From Chlorobiaceae bacterium (GTDB lineage Bacteria; Bacteroidota; Chlorobiia; Chlorobiales; Chlorobiaceae), in contig JABDHL010000009.1 of NCBI GenBank assembly GCA_012972825.1, positions 1 through 64,000 of the forward strand: a DNA stretch of 64,000 nt. The letters are read 5' to 3'. Position 1 is the first letter of the stretch; the number at the start of each line of letters is the position of its first letter. This document shows positions 1 through 7,938 of this stretch, one piece after another. The notes below the pieces were generated by a model that had not been told where the DNA came from, searched no databases, and saw only the letters and a program-made list of their open reading frames with translations. The translations under genes were made by a program, and so were the position numbers.

Positions 1-131
1 TGCTTCATGAAAAGCCTGATCTCTGCTTCCATGGCTATGGCAATCATGTGCTGAGCCCCGGCTCGGGCAATCTCTTCAAGATTCGGTTGCTGGGCTAAAA
101 GCCCCTGCAGGATAGATGTCTCTGTTGTCAT
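1..131 (-). mobile_element. IS256-family transposase, N-terminal fragment (cut by window edge)
   Basis: The reverse strand reads an open frame from an ATG at 131 to the window edge, about 43 codons, preceded by a good ribosome binding site (AGGAGC) eight bases upstream. The peptide contains RAGAQHMIAIAMEAEIRLFM, which resembles the start of the catalytic region of IS256/mutator-type transposases (pattern GAxxxLxxAxEAEVxxFL). The catalytic DDE residues would lie outside the window. Positions about 180-212 (CACAAATGTCCAGAAACACA) could hold the element end, but the other inverted repeat is not visible. Whether the element is intact cannot be judged. Family assignment is by recognition of the short motif only. 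Confidence 0.6.
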
Positions 132-261
132 GTCTTGTGCTCCTTTTTTACTTCAAGATAGCACTTGCAAATCAATTAGTCACAAATGTCCAGAAACACA
201 ACTTTTGAAGATAACACCTCTTATATTATTACTTTATATAAACTTAGCCACTCATAAATAA

Positions 262-342
262 AATGAGATGAAAACAGATCAGGGTGAAATTGAAAAGGCT
301 CAAAAACTACGAAAGATTTTTATAGAGGAGATAACACAATGA
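262..342 (+). pseudogene. Remnant of HigB/Gp49-like toxin C-terminus
   Basis: A short frame opens after a stop at 259-261 and ends with TGA at 340-342, overlapping the ATG of the antitoxin at 339 in the usual ATGA manner of a toxin-antitoxin pair. The residues (KTDQGEIEKAQKLRKIF) match the expected C-terminal pattern of HigB/Gp49-like RelE-superfamily toxins (KKTxxxPxxEIxxAxxxR). The rest of the toxin, which would need about 80 further codons, is missing upstream, where the IS256-like element begins. The likely history is toxin loss by insertion or deletion. The identification rests on a short motif and on position. Confidence 0.45.
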
Positions 343-623
343 AGACAACTAATTTTAACAACCTGCTGGCAGATAATCTCAAGGACGAAGCTGTTAAAAA
401 AGAGTATGACGCTCTCGAAGAGGAATTTGAGGTCTCAAAAAAAATTATCCACCTCCGCATAAATGCAGGGATGACTCAAAAAGAACTTGCGCGTCTGGCA
501 CATACCTCTCAAGCCGCTATTTCCCGGCTGCAATCAGGAACATACAGAAACGTCAGTCTGGCATTTCTTCGCCGTGTCGGAGCTGTTTTTGGAGTAAAAC
601 CACACATAGATTTTCAACCGTAG
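339..623 (+). CDS. HigA-like XRE-family antitoxin / HTH regulator
   Basis: This 94-residue protein has a helix-turn-helix of the XRE/HigA type in its C-terminal two thirds: residues about 38-85 carry INAGMTQKELARLAHTSQAA followed by ISRLQSG, the classic two-helix DNA-binding pattern. A Shine-Dalgarno (GAGGAG) lies eight bases before the ATG. HigA antitoxins bind their own promoter and neutralise a HigB mRNA-interferase. Here only a stub of the toxin frame remains directly upstream, so the protein is probably an orphan antitoxin or has become a plain regulator. No own stem-loop terminator is seen after it. Confidence 0.8.
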   Translation: MKTTNFNNLLADNLKDEAVKKEYDALEEEFEVSKKIIHLRINAGMTQKELARLAHTSQAAISRLQSGTYRNVSLAFLRRVGAVFGVKPHIDFQP

Positions 624-694
624 GCTCTACACTGAATATTGATGCCCTCATAATTGCTTCTCTATTTTTACACAATCCACCAAAAGCTGGAGGG

Positions 695-735
695 AATAGG
701 ACTGATAGGACATATAGGGCTTATAGGACTTATAC
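695..735. repeat. Interspersed TATAGGAC/CTTATAGG repeat, copy 1
   Basis: The gene-free stretch 624-973 holds this block of degenerate 10-12 base units built from ATAGGAC and CTTATAGG. Similar blocks lie at 7880-7916, 26143-26168 and 29522-29563, always between genes. The stretch contains no convincing gene: the two overlapping reverse-strand frames here are low-complexity translations of the repeat. Confidence 0.8.
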
Positions 736-752
736 AAGATTGGGTTGGTGGG

Positions 753-815
753 GAGAGATCCCTCACGGGAGTTCGGGATGACATGGGAGCGGAGTTGGGG
801 ATGACTGGAGGGAGA
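753..815. repeat. Interspersed CCTCACGGGAGTTCGGG repeat, copy 1
   Basis: The core CCCTCACGGGAGTTCGGGATGAC at about 760-782 is followed by G-rich GGGATGAC-like units. The same core recurs at about 39568-39590, 39 kb away, also followed by GTGAC-containing G-rich units. It sits directly beside the TATAGGAC repeat, so two repeat families occupy the same gap. Confidence 0.75.
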
Positions 816-973
816 ATTTGAGCTACTATGAGGATTATTCTGCTTCGAGTGAAGAATATTCTCCATAATTTACTCAAGCTGCATAGCTTAGCTCAACAGT
901 ACCGGGATGAACGGGGAATGGCACGCTTTATGTTATATAGAGTTAGATCGACAACTTATCGTCACGAATTCCT

Positions 974-2299
974 ATGAAAAAGCGTCTGATATTTGCCTTA
1001 CTTATTCTGTTATCTCTTGTACCTGCATTTGCATGGTCGGCAGAGATGGAAGTGCCGGCGGAAGATCTTTCAGCTCTTGTTAACACCGCACTCACCAGCA
1101 ACCCCGAATTGAAGGCTTCGGAGGCCCGGTGGCAGATGTTTGCCAGTAAGGCAAAGCAGTCAAGGGCGCTGGATGACCCGATGCTGATGTTCAGACTGCA
1201 GAACATGCTGACCCGAGATCCGGGAGTGTTTAATCTGGATCCCACCTCCGCGAAGGTAGTAGGCATATCGCAGCAACTCCCCTTCTGGGGAAAACGGGCT
1301 CTGCGAGAGAAAGCAGCTCTGAGTGAAGCTGAGTCATACAAGTGGGCTTTTGAAGAGCGCAAGCTTGAGTTGACAAAAATGGTGAAGGAGAGCTACTACC
1401 AGCTTTGGGCTGTGAACAAGATGCTTGGGATTATTGACAAGAACCTGAAAATTCTTTCTAATTTTCTGACCATTAACGAGTTGAAATACTCAGTCGGTCA
1501 GGGAGTGCAGCAGGATATCTACAAGGCGGGGCTTGAAAAGTCGAAGATGCTCGACATGCAGATTTCGCTGCAGCAGCAACGCAAAAGCCTGGAAGCCAAT
1601 CTCAACTACCTTACTTATCGACAGGGCAATACACCGATCGGCACTTTTGCTGATTTCACGCTCCCCCGCGTCACCCTTTCGCGGGAACAATTGAACGAGG
1701 CCGCTCTCAATAATCGCCCTCAGGTGAAAAGTCTGGCGAGTCTGGTAACCAAGGCTCAAGCATCGCGCAGCCTGGCAAAAAAAGAGTCGTATCCTGATTT
1801 CAACTTTTCAGCAGAGTATATGTTCCGCGAACCGATAACAACCGGTATGGCCACCGACCCAGGCTACAACATGTTCAGCCTCGGACTCTCCTTCAACCTG
1901 CCCATCCAGCAGCAGAAACGCCGGGCAATGGTGGCCGAATCGACGTTTGAGACAAGCATGGCCACCGAAGAGCTGAATGCCTTGAAGAACAGCATCAGCT
2001 ATACCATCAACGACATCCTTGCCCAGCTTGACCGTAGACGTCAACAGGTGGAGCTTTACAGCGGAGGTATCATCCCTCAATCGGGACAATCACTGGAATC
2101 GGCACTCATCAGTTACAGGGTCAACAAGGTGGATTTTCTGACGCTGCTCGACAGCAGGATGAACCTGTTCAACTACGAGCGGGAACTGTATGAGTCGAAG
2201 GCTGAATATATGATGAAGATTGCGCAGCTTGAAGCTGTGGTGGGAAGTGATGTGACAGCATTACCTGCAACTGAACAGCACGAACATCCTGATAATTAA
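974..2299 (+). CDS. cusC: Outer membrane efflux protein of a copper/silver RND system (CusC/TolC family)
   Basis: This 441-residue TolC-family protein starts with a clear signal peptide (hydrophobic residues 4-20, cut near AWSA). It has the two long helical halves of the family, each with repeated ALxxNP and Q/E/K-rich coiled-coil stretches. There is no lipobox, unlike E. coli CusC. It forms the outer-membrane channel that a CusB adaptor connects to the CusA pump. It is the first gene of a tight operon: the adaptor begins 19 bases after its stop and the pump overlaps the adaptor by four bases. The substrate assignment comes from the partners, not from this protein. Confidence 0.85.
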   Translation: MKKRLIFALLILLSLVPAFAWSAEMEVPAEDLSALVNTALTSNPELKASEARWQMFASKAKQSRALDDPMLMFRLQNMLTRDPGVFNLDPTSAKVVGISQQLPFWGKRALREKAALSEAESYKWAFEERKLELTKMVKESYYQLWAVNKMLGIIDKNLKILSNFLTINELKYSVGQGVQQDIYKAGLEKSKMLDMQISLQQQRKSLEANLNYLTYRQGNTPIGTFADFTLPRVTLSREQLNEAALNNRPQVKSLASLVTKAQASRSLAKKESYPDFNFSAEYMFREPITTGMATDPGYNMFSLGLSFNLPIQQQKRRAMVAESTFETSMATEELNALKNSISYTINDILAQLDRRRQQVELYSGGIIPQSGQSLESALISYRVNKVDFLTLLDSRMNLFNYERELYESKAEYMMKIAQLEAVVGSDVTALPATEQHEHPDN

Positions 2300-2318
2300 C
2301 GATACCAACCTGAGAGTC

Positions 2319-3575
2319 ATGGCACTGAACAAGAAATTCACAATTCCTCTGGTGATTATACTGCTTGCAATTGCTGCCGGCGGAGCCTGGTTTCTGTGGC
2401 AGAATAGAGAAGGCGGCAAGACAACTGCTCAAGCACCTGTCAAGCAGCTTTACACCTGTTCCATGCATCCTTTTATCATAAAGGAAAAGCCCGGCCTCTG
2501 TCCGGTATGCGGCATGGAACTAATCAAGAAAATTAATACTGTGGGGAAAGCAGTCGCCAAACCAGCGGGACAGCCACAGAAGGCTGACCTTCACGAGCAG
2601 GTTTCGCTGTCGGAGAAACAACGGGTCATGGCCAATGTCGCTACGGCAGAGGCAACAACCGAAACCCTGAACAAAGAGATCAATGCTGTCGGCATTGTGC
2701 AGTACAATCAGTCGCGGCAAGCCAAAGTCACCGCATGGATTGCCGGACGCCTTGAAAAGTTGAATGTCAACAGTATTGGAGCCTTTGTCAGCAAAGAGAG
2801 GCCTGTGGCAGAGATCTACTCCCCTGATCTTGTGGCCACGCAGCAGGAGTACCTCCTTGCCCTTAAAAGTCGTGAACAGCTTAAGAATTCACCGATAGCC
2901 TCTATTGTACAGAATGGTGAAGGTCTTGTGGCATCGGCCAGACAGCGCCTGCTGCTCTTCGGGGTAAAAGAGAGTCAGATTTCAGAACTTGAAAAGAGCG
3001 GCAAGCCGAATATCAGAATCCCGATCTATAGCCCTTTTTCAGGCGTTGTCATTGAAAAAATGGTGCAGCAGGGACAGTATGTCAGCATGGGAGAGGCACT
3101 TTTCAACATCGCTGACTTCTCAAGCGTCTGGGTTGAAATGGAGATCTATGAGAATGAAGTTTCGAATATTCACCCAGGCCAGCAGGTGGAAATACGCTCA
3201 CAGTCATTCCCTGACAAGCCTTCAACCGGCCGGATAGCATTTGTCTATCCCTTTCTCGATCCAAAGACCAGAACGGTAAAGGCACGGGTTGAACTGGCTA
3301 ACCCCGGCATGAAACTGAAGCCTGAGATGTTTGTCAATGCGATCATCAGGGTGCCGCTCTCCCCTTCTCTTGTCGTTCCTGCAACAGCAGTCATGAATAC
3401 CGGCAAGCGACAGGTTGTCTGGGTCGAAAGTTCACCCGGCATGTTTGAATCACGGACGGTTCAGCTCGGGCAGCAGTCGGGCGAAAAAGTTCAAATTTTA
3501 TCGGGCCTCCAGTCAGGCGACAAGGTGGCAGTATCGGGCGGATATCTCATTGACTCTGAATCACAACTGAAATGA
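2319..3575 (+). CDS. cusB: Periplasmic adaptor of heavy-metal RND efflux (CusB-like)
   Basis: This 418-residue membrane fusion protein has an N-terminal membrane anchor (residues about 5-26). A compact heavy-metal-binding domain follows at about 45-70 with YTCSMHP and GLCPVCGMEL, the Cys/Met/His motif of CusB-type adaptors and of some copper proteins. The rest is the barrel-sandwich, beta-barrel and hairpin arrangement of the family, ending in a typical GLxxGDKVxxxGxxLID segment. It bridges the outer-membrane channel upstream and the inner-membrane pump downstream and can present metal to the pump. Its stop overlaps the next start (ATGA), indicating translational coupling. Confidence 0.92.
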   Translation: MALNKKFTIPLVIILLAIAAGGAWFLWQNREGGKTTAQAPVKQLYTCSMHPFIIKEKPGLCPVCGMELIKKINTVGKAVAKPAGQPQKADLHEQVSLSEKQRVMANVATAEATTETLNKEINAVGIVQYNQSRQAKVTAWIAGRLEKLNVNSIGAFVSKERPVAEIYSPDLVATQQEYLLALKSREQLKNSPIASIVQNGEGLVASARQRLLLFGVKESQISELEKSGKPNIRIPIYSPFSGVVIEKMVQQGQYVSMGEALFNIADFSSVWVEMEIYENEVSNIHPGQQVEIRSQSFPDKPSTGRIAFVYPFLDPKTRTVKARVELANPGMKLKPEMFVNAIIRVPLSPSLVVPATAVMNTGKRQVVWVESSPGMFESRTVQLGQQSGEKVQILSGLQSGDKVAVSGGYLIDSESQLK

Positions 3576-6500
3576 TAGAAAAGATCATAGAGTATTCCGC
3601 CCGAAACCGGGTTATTGTGCTGATGTTTTTTGCCCTTGTCATTGCCTGGGGCGGATGGTCGGTCTATAACACACCGGTAGATGCCATTCCTGATTTGTCC
3701 GACAACCAGGTGATCGTTTTTACCGATTATCCCGGCCGTTCTCCGCAGGTGGTGGAAGACCAGGTGACCTACCCTCTTGCGGTCAACCTGCAGGGCCTGC
3801 CGCAGGTCCGTGCCGTCCGAGCATCGAGCGCCTTCGGATTCTCCATGATTTATGTGATTTTCGAGGACAAGGCTGACATTTACTGGGCACGAACACGGGT
3901 GCTTGAACGGCTGAACTACGCCGCATCGCTGCTGCCTTCGGGGGTGGTTCCGACGCTTGGCCCTGACGGTACCGGTGTAGGGCATGTGTTCTGGTACACC
4001 ATTGAGGGTAAGGGATATGACCTGGAGCAGCTCAGAACCCTGCAGGACTGGTTTGTGCGCTACCAGCTCAACACGGTGCAGGGAGTTGCCGAGGTTGCCT
4101 CAATCGGCGGGTTTGTAAGGGAGTATCAGATTGATCTCGACCCGCACAAGCTGTTTGCCTACAGCATCAAGGTCGGGAAAGTGATGGAGGCGGTCAAGGC
4201 ATCGAACAAGGATGTCGGAGGACGACTGATCGAACAGGCTGATGCCGAGTACCTGATACGGGGAAGCGGATACGTGAAATCGAAAGCCGATCTGGAGAAC
4301 ATTGTTGTCGGAGCAGACATGCGCGGGACTCCTGTCTTTCTGAAAAATCTTGGTACTGTTCAGATTGGCGGAGCCATACGACGCGGCCTGCTGGAGATGA
4401 ACGGTGAGGGGGAGAAGGTTGGCGGTATTGTTGTGATGCGGTATGGGGAAAATGCCAAAGAGGTCATTGACCGGGTAAAGACAAAAATAACGGAACTGGA
4501 GAAGGGATTGCCTCCGGGTGTCAGGATAAAGGTCGCCTATGACCGCTCTGACCTGATATCGAGGGCTGTGGATACCCTGAAGGAGAATCTGCTGGAAGAA
4601 TCAATTGTTGTCTCTCTTGTGATTCTTGTCTTTCTGCTTCACTTTCCAAGTGCGCTGGTAATTGTGATCACCCTGCCGATATCGGTGCTGATTGCGTTTA
4701 TCACCATGAAGCTTATGGGAGTGACATCGAATATCATGTCGCTCGGAGGTATAGCCATTGCAATCGGCGTGCTGGTTGACGCGGGGGTTATTATGGTGGA
4801 GAACTGCTATCGCCACCTATCGGAGATGCCGCCTGAGGAGAGAGCCACAAAACGGCTGGAGGTCATAATTACATCTGCCAAACAGGTCGGCAGGGCGATA
4901 TTTTTCTCTCTGGCCATTATTGTTCTCTCTTTTGTACCGGTCTTCATGCTGGAGGGACAGGAAGGCAAACTGTTCCACCCGCTGGCGTTTACCAAGACCT
5001 TCTCGATGATGGGGTCGGCCATTATTGCCATAACGCTGGTACCGGTGCTGATGTACTTTTTCATGCGCGGCAAGATGCCTCCGGAAAGCTCAAATCCGGT
5101 TTCGACCTTTTTCATTAAACTCTATTCCCCCGTTATCCGCTGGGTGCTGAAATGGAAGAAAACCACTATTGCCCTTAACCTGCTGGCTCTCGCCATTGCA
5201 GTACCTTTGTTCATGAATCTCGGTTCGGAGTTCATGCCGCCTCTTGATGAAGGTTCGCTGCTTTATATGCCGGTAACCCTGCCGAACGTCTCCATTACGG
5301 AGGCTAAACGGATTATCCAGCTGCAGGACTCTATCATCAAGAGTGTGCCTGAGGTTGAACATGTGCTCGGCAAGGTCGGGCGGGCTGAAACATCGACTGA
5401 TCCGGCTCCGGTATCAATGTTTGAAAGCATCATCATCCTGAAGCCGAAAGCGGAGTGGCGTAAAGGATTGACGAAGGCTGACATTGTTGCAGAACTGGAC
5501 TCAAAGCTGCAGCAGGCAGGTGTGCGCAACGGATGGACGCAGCCGATCATCAACCGCATCAACATGCTCTCAACCGGTGTGCGCACTGATCTTGGGGTAA
5601 AGATTTTCGGCAATGACCTTAATGTACTCAAGGATCTGGCCATTCAGGCGGAGACAATTCTCAAACCGATCAACGGGGCAGCCGACGTGGTGGCTGAACG
5701 GGTTACAGGAGGCAACTACCTGGACATCGATATTGATCGTCAGGCAGCAGCCCGGTACGGAGTGAGTGTGGGAGATATCCAGGATGTCATTGAGACGGCA
5801 CTCGGCGGTGAGATGCTTTCGACCACGGTTGAAGGACGCAACCGGTTTCCCATCCGAATCCGCTACCTGCGAGACTACCGGGACAATGTTGATGCCATCC
5901 GGCGCATTCTGGTGGGAGGTATGGAGGGCACACAGATTCCCCTTTCGCTTGTAACAAAGCTGAAAATCTCCACCGGTGCGCCTGAGATCAACAGCGAGGG
6001 AGGGCTGCTGCGTTCACTGGTTTATCTTAATGTTCGTGGTCGGGATATGGGCGGCTTTGTAACCGAGGCGAAACAGGTTCTGGAACAAAAGCTCAAACTG
6101 CCAGCCGGTTATTACGTGACATGGTCGGGACAGTGGGAGAACCAGATTCGGGCCAAGGCACGACTACAGGTTCTGATACCACTGGGAATGATAATTATCT
6201 TCATTCTTCTCTTCTTCACCTTCCATTCTGCAATAGAAGCCTCCATGGTGATGCTCTCGGTGCCCTTCGCTCTTGTTGGAGGTGTTTATCTGGTCTCGGC
6301 TCTGGGGTATAACCTCTCAGTTGCAGTCTGGGTCGGATTTATTGCGCTCTATGGAATCGCAGTTGAGACCGGGGTTGTGATGGTGATTTACCTGCACGAG
6401 GCGCTGGACAAGAAACTCGTCAACGGACCATGTAGTGAACAGGATATCTACGATGCGGCATTTGAAGGTGCGGTCCTCCGGCTGAGGCCGAAACTTATGA

Positions 6501-6709
6501 CGGTGGCTGTGGCCCTTCTGGGGCTGATTCCAATCATGTGGTCAGCAGGTACGGGTGCGGATGTGATGAAACCAATTGCAGCGCCAATGATCGGGGGGAT
6601 GATTTCTTCGGCAGTGCATGTTCTCATAATGACACCGGTTATTTTTGTCCTGATGAAGACTCGCGATCTGAAAAAGGGGCGCCTGCATCATTCGGGCATG
6701 AAACACTGA
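3572..6709 (+). CDS. cusA: Copper/silver RND efflux pump (CusA-like, HME family)
   Basis: This 1045-residue inner-membrane proton antiporter has 12 predicted membrane segments and two large periplasmic loops. In helix 4 it reads IGVLVDAGVIMVEN, like the monovalent-metal CusA group rather than the DFGxxVDG form of divalent CzcA pumps. Three methionines (M566 in LLYMP, M616 in DPAPVSM, M665 in NMLSTG) fall at exactly the spacing of the metal-binding M573/M623/M672 of E. coli CusA as I recall them, with a constant offset of seven. Substrate is therefore most likely Cu(I) and Ag(I). Last gene of the cusCBA operon. Confidence 0.93.
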   Translation: MIEKIIEYSARNRVIVLMFFALVIAWGGWSVYNTPVDAIPDLSDNQVIVFTDYPGRSPQVVEDQVTYPLAVNLQGLPQVRAVRASSAFGFSMIYVIFEDKADIYWARTRVLERLNYAASLLPSGVVPTLGPDGTGVGHVFWYTIEGKGYDLEQLRTLQDWFVRYQLNTVQGVAEVASIGGFVREYQIDLDPHKLFAYSIKVGKVMEAVKASNKDVGGRLIEQADAEYLIRGSGYVKSKADLENIVVGADMRGTPVFLKNLGTVQIGGAIRRGLLEMNGEGEKVGGIVVMRYGENAKEVIDRVKTKITELEKGLPPGVRIKVAYDRSDLISRAVDTLKENLLEESIVVSLVILVFLLHFPSALVIVITLPISVLIAFITMKLMGVTSNIMSLGGIAIAIGVLVDAGVIMVENCYRHLSEMPPEERATKRLEVIITSAKQVGRAIFFSLAIIVLSFVPVFMLEGQEGKLFHPLAFTKTFSMMGSAIIAITLVPVLMYFFMRGKMPPESSNPVSTFFIKLYSPVIRWVLKWKKTTIALNLLALAIAVPLFMNLGSEFMPPLDEGSLLYMPVTLPNVSITEAKRIIQLQDSIIKSVPEVEHVLGKVGRAETSTDPAPVSMFESIIILKPKAEWRKGLTKADIVAELDSKLQQAGVRNGWTQPIINRINMLSTGVRTDLGVKIFGNDLNVLKDLAIQAETILKPINGAADVVAERVTGGNYLDIDIDRQAAARYGVSVGDIQDVIETALGGEMLSTTVEGRNRFPIRIRYLRDYRDNVDAIRRILVGGMEGTQIPLSLVTKLKISTGAPEINSEGGLLRSLVYLNVRGRDMGGFVTEAKQVLEQKLKLPAGYYVTWSGQWENQIRAKARLQVLIPLGMIIIFILLFFTFHSAIEASMVMLSVPFALVGGVYLVSALGYNLSVAVWVGFIALYGIAVETGVVMVIYLHEALDKKLVNGPCSEQDIYDAAFEGAVLRLRPKLMTVAVALLGLIPIMWSAGTGADVMKPIAAPMIGGMISSAVHVLIMTPVIFVLMKTRDLKKGRLHHSGMKH

Positions 6710-6712
6710 GCC

Positions 6713-6738
6713 AAAAAAGCCCGGTATGTACCGGGCTT
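6713..6738 (-). terminator. Intrinsic terminator of the Met/His-rich protein gene
   Basis: The perfect stem AGCCCGGTA/TACCGGGCT with a two-base loop is followed, on the minus strand, by TTTTTT. It lies between the convergent cusA and the small exported protein gene. The T-run is only on the minus-strand side, so it mainly ends the minus-strand transcript. Confidence 0.85.
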
Positions 6739-6763
6739 GCAGGATAACTCAATGATAAGGGAG

Positions 6764-7174
6764 TTACTTCCCCATCGCCTCATGGTCATGCTCATGGTCA
6801 TGCTCATGGTCATGACCGGATGGCGGATTCTGCATACAAGGCATATCGGCCTTCATGTTCTCCATCTGATCAATCTTTTTATCGATCTGTATCAGCAATG
6901 CTTTTTTCTCTGACGGGTTAACGCCTTTTATGATCTTCTGCTGCATTTTCATAATATCAACCATGGAGTGCATCATATCGTGCATAGGGCTTTTCATGGC
7001 CATAGGCATTGGCTGATCACCCTTCATCGTACACTTTTGCGGCATAGAACAGCACTGATCCATCTTCATGGCCTTATGAGGCATTTGACCCTGCATCATC
7101 CCGTCATTCGGCTCTGCACTTAAAGAAACACTGAACAGCGTCAAACCCGCCAGAACCGTCATTAACCTTTTCAT
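6764..7174 (-). CDS. Exported Met/His-rich metal-binding protein
   Basis: The chosen start at 7174 gives 136 residues and has a ribosome binding site (CGGAG) in front; the frame is open 21 codons further but without one. The protein begins with a signal peptide (MKRLMTVLAGLTLFSVSLSA). It is rich in Met, with motifs such as MMQGQMPHKAMKMDQCCSMP and MHDMMHSM, and ends with a His/Asp/Glu tail (GHDHEHDHEHDHE). Such Met- and His-rich periplasmic proteins bind Cu(I) or Cu(II). It faces the cusCBA operon and lies beside the cupredoxin and CopA genes, so copper buffering or delivery to the pump is likely. No named family is recognised. Confidence 0.8.
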   Translation of the reverse strand: MKRLMTVLAGLTLFSVSLSAEPNDGMMQGQMPHKAMKMDQCCSMPQKCTMKGDQPMPMAMKSPMHDMMHSMVDIMKMQQKIIKGVNPSEKKALLIQIDKKIDQMENMKADMPCMQNPPSGHDHEHDHEHDHEAMGK

Positions 7175-7467
7175 TTTTTTCTCCGTTAAACAGTTTGTCA
7201 TGAGCTTGCGGGACTCATAAAAACAACAATTGAACAAAAACTCTTGTAACCCTCTTATATAAAGCTAATAGCCGAATTATTAGTTTAGTATACTCTTTTT
7301 TGAGGAATATGCTTCAGAGGTGTTGAATATTCTCCATAGCAACGGAATCAGCAAGAATACAAATGAACGCCATGACAGGCTTCAGTGTTCTGGCATGGAA
7401 AATGATATTGATTATTGAGGGTATTATTAAGGGTTTCAACTAGATCAATCAAAACAGAAGCAGTACC

Positions 7468-7863
7468 ATGAAAACAAGCATAGTGATCGCAATAGCACTT
7501 ATTACCTGTATAGCGTCGACAGCATCTTTTGCTGCTGACCAAAGCTCAACGGGAAACGCTGTAAAGGCGGAGGCATCTCAAAACAGCGGGATAAAAACCT
7601 TTACCATACTCTATTCGAATGCCAAAAATATTGCGCCAAATACGTTTACGGTAAACGCAGGCGCGAGAGTGCGACTTGAAGTCAATCCTCTGGATACAGC
7701 AACAGGTTGCATGAATACCATTATGGTGCCGGGATTGTGGGACAAACCTGAACCGATTATCAAGGGGAAAAAGATTGTTATGGAATTTACGCCTAAACGC
7801 CCGGGTTCTTATAAGATAACCTGCGCTATGGGGGTGAACCGAGGGGTTATTGTGGTGAAGTGA
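7468..7863 (+). CDS. Periplasmic cupredoxin-domain protein
   Basis: This 131-residue protein has a signal peptide (about residues 1-22) and a single beta-sandwich domain. The pattern TGCMNTIMVPG in the middle and GSYKITCAMGVNRG at the C-terminus resembles the small cupredoxin domains found next to or fused with copper-exporting ATPases. The Cys and Met residues in these motifs are the likely copper ligands. It stands 76 bases upstream of copA in the same orientation, separated only by one copy of the TATAGGAC repeat, and probably shares its expression. Probable role: holding or passing on exported copper in the periplasm. Confidence 0.8.
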   Translation: MKTSIVIAIALITCIASTASFAADQSSTGNAVKAEASQNSGIKTFTILYSNAKNIAPNTFTVNAGARVRLEVNPLDTATGCMNTIMVPGLWDKPEPIIKGKKIVMEFTPKRPGSYKITCAMGVNRGVIVVK

Positions 7864-7879
7864 GGTTTTGGAAGAAGAG

Positions 7880-7916
7880 GTCTTATGTGGCCTATAGGGC
7901 CTATAGGAACTTATAA
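7880..7916. repeat. Interspersed TATAGGAC/CTTATAGG repeat, copy 2
   Basis: The units GTGGCCTATAGGGCCTATAG and GGAACTTATA fill the gap between the cupredoxin and copA genes. They contain overlapping small palindromes (CCTATAGG) and match the block at 695-735. Confidence 0.75.
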
Positions 7917-7938
7917 AGAGAGATACTGATACCTGGAT

